Below are positions 4,746 to 7,734 of a DNA stretch of 7,734 bases, in pieces (the stretch's first letter is position 1; each line of letters starts with the position of its first letter). Position numbers and translations under genes: made by a program. The stretch comes from Methanoculleus sp. GTDB taxonomy: Archaea > Halobacteriota > Methanomicrobia > Methanomicrobiales > Methanoculleaceae. The notes under the pieces were generated by a model. That model was not told where the DNA came from, ran no database searches, and saw only the letters and a list, made by a program, of their open reading frames with translations. The stretch spans positions 1 to 7,734 of the forward strand of contig JALNXI010000089.1 of NCBI GenBank assembly GCA_023230425.1, given 5' to 3'.

Positions 4746-5959
4746 TCAAGAAGGATATCATCTTTGCCCTCTCGGCACGAAGCGTCCGGCTTCACTTCCT
4801 CCGATCGGTCCTTGCCGCCCTCGGTATCGTGATCGGCGTCGTCGCCATCGCCTCGATCGGCATGATGGGGGCGAACATGACGCTCTCGGTCACGGAAGAA
4901 CTCTCCGATATGGCAAACAAACTCACCATCACCGCATACAGCGGGGGTGGCGGCGGCATGATGGGAGGGCCGGGTGGTGGTGGAGGCAGTTCCGACGACG
5001 ACAACGTGCTCACTGAAAAACAGTTCAAGGATATCGAGCGCATCGTCGCGAAGTACGGGACCGCCTACACCGTCAGGTCCGAATCCGACAGGATTGAAGT
5101 CGGGTCGGAGACCGGGAGAGCGACCATCTACGGCCTCGATCCGGACATCATCCGCGAGATCCTCACCGTCGAGGTAGGGGAGTACCCCAAGAGCACGACC
5201 TCGGTGGTCGTCGGGCCGACGCTTGCCGAGCGGCTCGACCTCAAGGTCGGGAGCAAGATCGACATCGGCGATCCCGACGAGGGATCCACGACAACTGTCC
5301 GGGTCGTCGGCATCCTCGAAGAACGGGGGATGACGATGGACCTCTCCACGGATATGGCGATCGTCGGCACCGACAAACTCTTCACCGGCATCTACGGCGG
5401 TGAGGGCGAGTATGATCAGGTCAACGTCGTCGTGGACGACATCACCAACATCGATGCGGTCACGGCGGAGATCGAAGACACGCTCAACAAGAAAGAGGAT
5501 GAAGTCACCGTCCAGGACAGCAGCCGCATGACGGAGAGCATCACCGCGACGGTCTCCACGATGACGACGTTCGTGATGGCGATTGCGGGGATCTCGCTCC
5601 TCGTTGCTGCAGTCTCGATCTTCAACGTGATGATGATGTCGGTGAACGAGCGGGTAAGGGAGATAGGCATCCTCCGCTCCATCGGGACGCAGCGACCCGA
5701 GATCCTGCGGATGTTCATCTACGAGGCAACGATCATCGGGATCGTCGGAGCAGTCATCGGCGCCATCGCGAGCCTCATCATCGGCTACGTCGTCGTGCTC
5801 GGCATGGTCGGCACCACCGAGTACTTCTTCGCGGCCGGGAGTCTCATCTACGTTCCGATGGCCATGGTCATCGGCGCCGCGATCTGCATCGTCACCGGGG
5901 TCTACCCGGCGTGGCAGGCGTCGAACCTCGACCCGATCGGTGCGTTGCGAGCCGAATAG
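4742..5959 (+). CDS. ABC transporter permease, MacB/FtsX type
   Basis: The product is 405 residues with the MacB layout. There is an N-terminal membrane helix (about 22-44, in LAALGIVIGVVAIASIGMMG), a large extracytoplasmic MacB_PCD-like domain (about 45-275), then three membrane helices at about 277-298, 329-354 and 368-392. Between helices 2 and 3 is the conserved cytoplasmic coupling segment VNERVREIGILRSIGTQ, and the protein ends ASNLDPIGALRAE, a family hallmark. MacB-type proteins do not form a classic channel. They transmit ATP-driven movement to export or extract substrates on the outer side (established for bacterial MacB and LolCDE). Unusually, residues 68-82 of the outer domain form a Gly/Met-rich run (GGGGGMMGGPGGGGG) followed by SSDDD, probably a disordered loop. 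The substrate cannot be read from the sequence. Third gene of the operon. Confidence 0.93.
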   Translation: MIKKDIIFALSARSVRLHFLRSVLAALGIVIGVVAIASIGMMGANMTLSVTEELSDMANKLTITAYSGGGGGMMGGPGGGGGSSDDDNVLTEKQFKDIERIVAKYGTAYTVRSESDRIEVGSETGRATIYGLDPDIIREILTVEVGEYPKSTTSVVVGPTLAERLDLKVGSKIDIGDPDEGSTTTVRVVGILEERGMTMDLSTDMAIVGTDKLFTGIYGGEGEYDQVNVVVDDITNIDAVTAEIEDTLNKKEDEVTVQDSSRMTESITATVSTMTTFVMAIAGISLLVAAVSIFNVMMMSVNERVREIGILRSIGTQRPEILRMFIYEATIIGIVGAVIGAIASLIIGYVVVLGMVGTTEYFFAAGSLIYVPMAMVIGAAICIVTGVYPAWQASNLDPIGALRAE

Positions 5960-6029
5960 CGTATGGAAAGGAGAAAAAACCAATTTTACCCGACGTATGT
6001 GTCGTAAACAGGAATCAGGAGATTGAAGT

Positions 6030-6464
6030 ATGGTTAGGAAACAACTGATCGGCATATGTGCAGTCGCTATGCTTGTCGTTCTTGCAGCCGCATGCGGGTG
6101 CACGGGCACGAGCGATGACTCGCAGTCCGCAGCGCAGCCGCAGGAAGGCATGGGAACACCACAGGTGAACGGGACGGCCCCCGAACAGCGCGAACAGCCG
6201 CCGATGAACGGGACAGCCCCCGAAGGGCGCGAACAGCCGCAGATGGGTTTCGCATCGGCTGCGGCAGCACTCGGGGTCACTGAAGAGGAACTCCGGACAG
6301 CGCTCGGAGAGCCGGGTCAGGAACAGAACACCTTCGCCGATGCGGCGGCAGAACTCGGAGTCTCCGAGGAAGCGCTCATCGAAGCGCTCGGGGTCCCTGA
6401 AGGAATGACGGAGGGTGGAACGCCCGGAGGCAGGGAGGGCGGCGCTCCCCCGGAGTCTCAGTGA
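6030..6464 (+). CDS. Small secreted lipoprotein with two kinds of internal repeat
   Basis: The product is 144 residues. An N-terminal hydrophobic segment ends LAAACGCTG, a likely lipobox with Cys22 or Cys24 as the lipidated residue. Two tandem 13-residue repeats follow (NGTAPEQREQPPM then NGTAPEGREQPQM, about 47-72), each carrying an N-G-T sequon that could be N-glycosylated outside the cell. Two copies of a 28-residue-spaced motif come next: FASAAAALGVTEEELRTALG at 74-93 and FADAAAELGVSEEALIEALG at 102-121. They look like short helical pairs, a type I have seen in small secreted proteins but cannot name. The C-terminus is Gly/Pro/Glu-rich. AGGAGA at 6017-6022 is a good ribosome binding site. 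It follows the permease by 70 bases with no clear terminator between, so it may be the last gene of the operon, or may use the weak A+T box near 5976-5988. Confidence 0.7.
   Translation: MVRKQLIGICAVAMLVVLAAACGCTGTSDDSQSAAQPQEGMGTPQVNGTAPEQREQPPMNGTAPEGREQPQMGFASAAAALGVTEEELRTALGEPGQEQNTFADAAAELGVSEEALIEALGVPEGMTEGGTPGGREGGAPPESQ
6168..6245 (+). repeat. Tandem 39-bp coding repeat in the lipoprotein gene
   Basis: Two adjacent 39-base units (6168-6206 and 6207-6245) begin AACGGGAC and end with ATG. They differ at only a few bases and encode NGTAPEQREQPPM and NGTAPEGREQPQM. The high DNA-level identity suggests a recent duplication, and copy number may vary between strains. Confidence 0.8.
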
Positions 6465-6495
6465 GAGAAGGATCCCGGGAGCGTGCAGCAGTTCG

Positions 6496-6858
6496 ATGAC
6501 GGAAAGCATCGAGCCCCCGGATCCCGATCCGGGATGTGACCGGCTCCCCACCGGGGACTCCGGAATGCACGCCCTGCTTTTAGTGTTGATTGACCGCATA
6601 TCGCCCGGAGGTTCCGCCACCGCCGTTCCGACCGGGCCTGCCCGGGAGACACTCGCGATCCTCACCGATCGCGTCCGAAACCCCCTGCAGGTGATCCTGG
6701 CGAGGGCAGACCTCATGGAGGATGAAGCGACCGCCGGGAAGATCCGCGAGCAGGTCCTCCGGATCGACCAGGTTCTCAAACACCTCGAAGACGACCTGGA
6801 AGAACCCCGGTGGCAGTCAGGGAGCCGTATTCGTTCGCGCCGGTGTCGACGGTACTGA
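6496..6858 (+). CDS. Small protein with a HisKA-like dimerization module (start uncertain)
   Basis: With the ATG at 6496 the product is 120 residues. The N-terminal half is Pro/Gly-rich and unremarkable. The C-terminal half, from about residue 52, reads AILTDRVRNPLQVILARADL, then KIREQVLRIDQVLKHLEDD and a W-x-S-x-x-x-R-I-R-x-x-x-R-R-Y end. From recalled family knowledge this matches the C-terminal helical hairpin of methanogen PAS/HTR-like sensor proteins: V-R-N-P-L-x-x-I, K-I-x-E-Q-x-x-R-I-D, L-D-x-x-W-x-x-S-x-x-x-R. The usual phospho-accepting His is absent, and no ATPase domain follows. It may therefore be a stand-alone dimerization module or the remnant of a longer sensor. The start is uncertain: 6565 (MHALLLVLID) is an alternative, and neither has a strong ribosome binding site. 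It ends 10 bases before the stop of the convergent TPR gene. Confidence 0.55.
   Translation: MTESIEPPDPDPGCDRLPTGDSGMHALLLVLIDRISPGGSATAVPTGPARETLAILTDRVRNPLQVILARADLMEDEATAGKIREQVLRIDQVLKHLEDDLEEPRWQSGSRIRSRRCRRY
6516..6533 (+). terminator. Perfect hairpin after the lipoprotein gene
   Basis: CCCGGAT (6516-6522), loop CCCG, ATCCGGG (6527-6533). It lies 52 bases after the lipoprotein stop and just inside the longest reading of the next ORF. Another small stem, CCCC/ACC/GGGG, follows near 6546, and a short TTTT run comes at 6575-6578. This may be where the export operon transcript ends, which would favour the later start (6565) for the next gene. No T-run directly adjoins it. Confidence 0.3.
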
Positions 6859-6868
6859 TCCCGGGCGC

Positions 6869-7510
6869 TCACGAGCGGGGGACAACCGGCCTCTTTGCCT
6901 GCCCGACCAGTTCGCGGAGCACCGACCGCGCGAGCCCGGCATTCTCGTAATCTTTCTCCGCGATCACTTCCCGGATACAGGCGGGCACATCGACGAACCG
7001 CTCGGCCTCCCGGATCTCGGCGGCAAGCGCCGCGAGATCCCTCTTCTCCCGCATCCGCTCCCGGTGCCAGGCCGCGGACCCCCGCTCCGGATCGATCGCG
7101 AGGACTGCCTCGTAGCAGGCCGCCGCCTCATCGTACCTGCACATGACCCCGAGCACCCAGCCCCTGCTCTGCCAGGCGAGGACATGGTCCGGGTCCAGCG
7201 TGAGCGCCTTCTCACAGCAGGCGATGGCATCTTCGCTCCTGCCGAGGTGGGCGAGAGCGTATCCCTTTCTCTGCCAGGCCGTGGCATCCTCCGGATCGAT
7301 GGCGAGCGCCCGGTCGAAACAGGCGACCGCCTCGTCATAGCGACCGGCTTTGAGGAGCGCAAACCCCTTCCGCCTCCATAGAACAGGGTCGTCGGGGGAG
7401 AGTTCAAGGGCTTTGTCGTAGCAGACGGCTGCTTCGTCGTAGTTTCTGGTGTTGCAGAGAGCCTGACCTCTGTGGTACCATGCTCCGGCACCCTCTTCTC
7501 TAGTCGCCAT
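6869..7510 (-). CDS. TPR repeat protein
   Basis: The product is 213 residues. Four consecutive 34-residue TPR units run from about 10 to 145, each starting with a Trp at the expected helix-A position (W11, W45, W79, W113). Each also carries the G-x-A-L and Y-D-E-A-(V/A)-x-C-(Y/F)-x-(K/R)-A-L-x-(I/L)-x-P pattern. The rest (146-213) is a charged helical tail with no TPR. There is no signal peptide, so it is cytoplasmic and presumably a protein-protein scaffold; the partner is unknown. The start at 7510 (MATREEGAG) places the first TPR close to the N-terminus. The longer reading up to 7630 runs through the divergent promoter and into the opposite gene, so I rejected it. AGGT seven bases upstream is a weak ribosome binding site. 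TPR proteins of this type are numerous in methanogens. Confidence 0.9.
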   Translation of the reverse strand: MATREEGAGAWYHRGQALCNTRNYDEAAVCYDKALELSPDDPVLWRRKGFALLKAGRYDEAVACFDRALAIDPEDATAWQRKGYALAHLGRSEDAIACCEKALTLDPDHVLAWQSRGWVLGVMCRYDEAAACYEAVLAIDPERGSAAWHRERMREKRDLAALAAEIREAERFVDVPACIREVIAEKDYENAGLARSVLRELVGQAKRPVVPRS

Positions 7511-7516
7511 CGGACC

Positions 7517-7537
7517 TATGGGGGAGACCAACCCATA
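7517..7537. promoter_or_regulatory. Inverted repeat in the divergent promoter, candidate operator for the TPR gene
   Basis: TATGGG (7517-7522) and CCCATA (7532-7537) are exact reverse complements separated by nine bases. They sit 7-27 bases upstream of the TPR start, where that gene's transcription should begin. On the minus strand the bases 7541-7552 read as a weak A+T box (TTCTTATGGG). This fits a dimeric regulator site. Chance is not excluded for six-base arms. Confidence 0.35.
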
Positions 7538-7561
7538 AGAACCTAACTCGTATCCTCCGGG

Positions 7562-7598
7562 AATGTTTAAGACCGGTCGAACGAGAGATAGTTCTGCT
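7562..7598 (+). promoter_or_regulatory. Promoter of the flavodoxin-type gene
   Basis: The box TGTTTAAGA (7564-7572) is centred about 31 bases before the ATG at 7599. A start site about 25 bases on would leave a leader of only a few bases, which fits the absence of a ribosome binding site. The eight-base palindrome GACCGGTC lies at 7571-7578, directly after the box. Confidence 0.45.
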
Positions 7599-7734
7599 AT
7601 GGCAGATGAGATTCTTGTTGCGTATGCCACCCGCTACGGCTCGACCGCAGAGGTGGCTGAGGCGATCGGCGATGAACTCCGGAAGGCAGGCGTTGCCGTC
7701 GATGTCTTGCCGGTGAGCGATGTCCAGAACCTCT
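7599..7734 (+). CDS. Flavodoxin-domain protein, N-terminal part (cut by window end)
   Basis: Forty-five codons are visible. The first strand MADEILVAYAT leads into the loop RYGSTAEVAEAIG, which fits the FMN phosphate-binding loop (Y-G-S-T-x-E-x-A) of the HemG-like or Flavodoxin_5 branch. A helix (ELRKAG) and the second strand VAVDVLPVSDV follow. Proteins of this type bind FMN and carry electrons. In methanogens they are usually annotated loosely as flavodoxin or protoporphyrinogen oxidase-like, and the real role is often unknown. The rest lies outside the window, so neither the length nor a fusion to another domain can be judged. Confidence 0.85.
   Translation, partial: MADEILVAYATRYGSTAEVAEAIGDELRKAGVAVDVLPVSDVQNL

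Noticed and set aside
4700..6280. 526-codon frame on the minus strand opposite the permease gene
   Set aside because: It is the antisense shadow of the permease gene, rich in Asp, Arg and His as expected when GC-rich coding DNA is read backwards. The plus strand has an unmistakable MacB-type permease.
6015..6872. 285-codon minus-strand frame opposite the lipoprotein and HisKA-like genes
   Set aside because: Arg/Ser/Cys-rich, no domain. The plus-strand genes have a signal/lipobox and family motifs.
7511..7630. N-terminal extension of the TPR protein up to 7630
   Set aside because: It would cover the divergent promoter and part of the flavodoxin gene, and its residues show no TPR pattern. The ATG at 7510 sits just before the first repeat.

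Overview
The window reads as a high-GC euryarchaeon, most likely a methanogen of the Methanomicrobiales (Methanoculleus-like). The reasons are the archaeal-type end of a glutamyl-tRNA synthetase, a DUF2178 membrane protein paired with a short HTH regulator, an S-layer/CARDB-type protein beside a MacB-type transporter, a C-terminal helical module of the kind found in methanogen signalling proteins, and A+T-rich TATA-like boxes standing out from GC-rich surroundings. The genus is inferred, not shown.

Layout. Bases 1-162 hold the 3' end of gltX. Bases 163-850 hold no convincing gene but a cluster of perfect and near-perfect inverted repeats, two of which look like oppositely oriented copies of one element. 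Bases 897-1563 hold a two-gene unit: a four-TM DUF2178 protein and a 69-residue HTH regulator that overlap by 17 bases. Bases 1564-2560 are poor in genes. A promoter there is followed by a strong ribosome binding site and a possible 81-residue TTG-start ORF. Bases 2802-5959 hold a tight operon: a secreted, membrane-anchored beta-sandwich protein, an ABC ATPase with all motifs, and a MacB/FtsX-type permease. Bases 6030-6464 encode a small repeat-containing lipoprotein. Bases 6496-6858 (+) encode a short protein ending in a histidine-kinase-like dimerization module. It is convergent with a TPR protein on the minus strand (6869-7510), which is divergent from a flavodoxin-type gene cut by the window end.

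Main point. Three promoters (near 858, 1799 and 2572) share one architecture: AATAAC, then exactly nine bases from its start an imperfect palindrome starting ATGT and containing a conserved TAC near its other end. Of 31 aligned positions, 19 are identical in all three. One copy fronts the DUF2178/HTH unit, one fronts the putative 81-residue ORF, and one fronts the ABC operon. The simplest model is a self-regulated local regulon: the HTH protein, perhaps with its DUF2178 membrane partner, represses its own unit, the small locus and an envelope-directed MacB-like export system. What the transporter moves, and whether the small ORF is a substrate, accessory factor or non-coding RNA, cannot be told from sequence alone.
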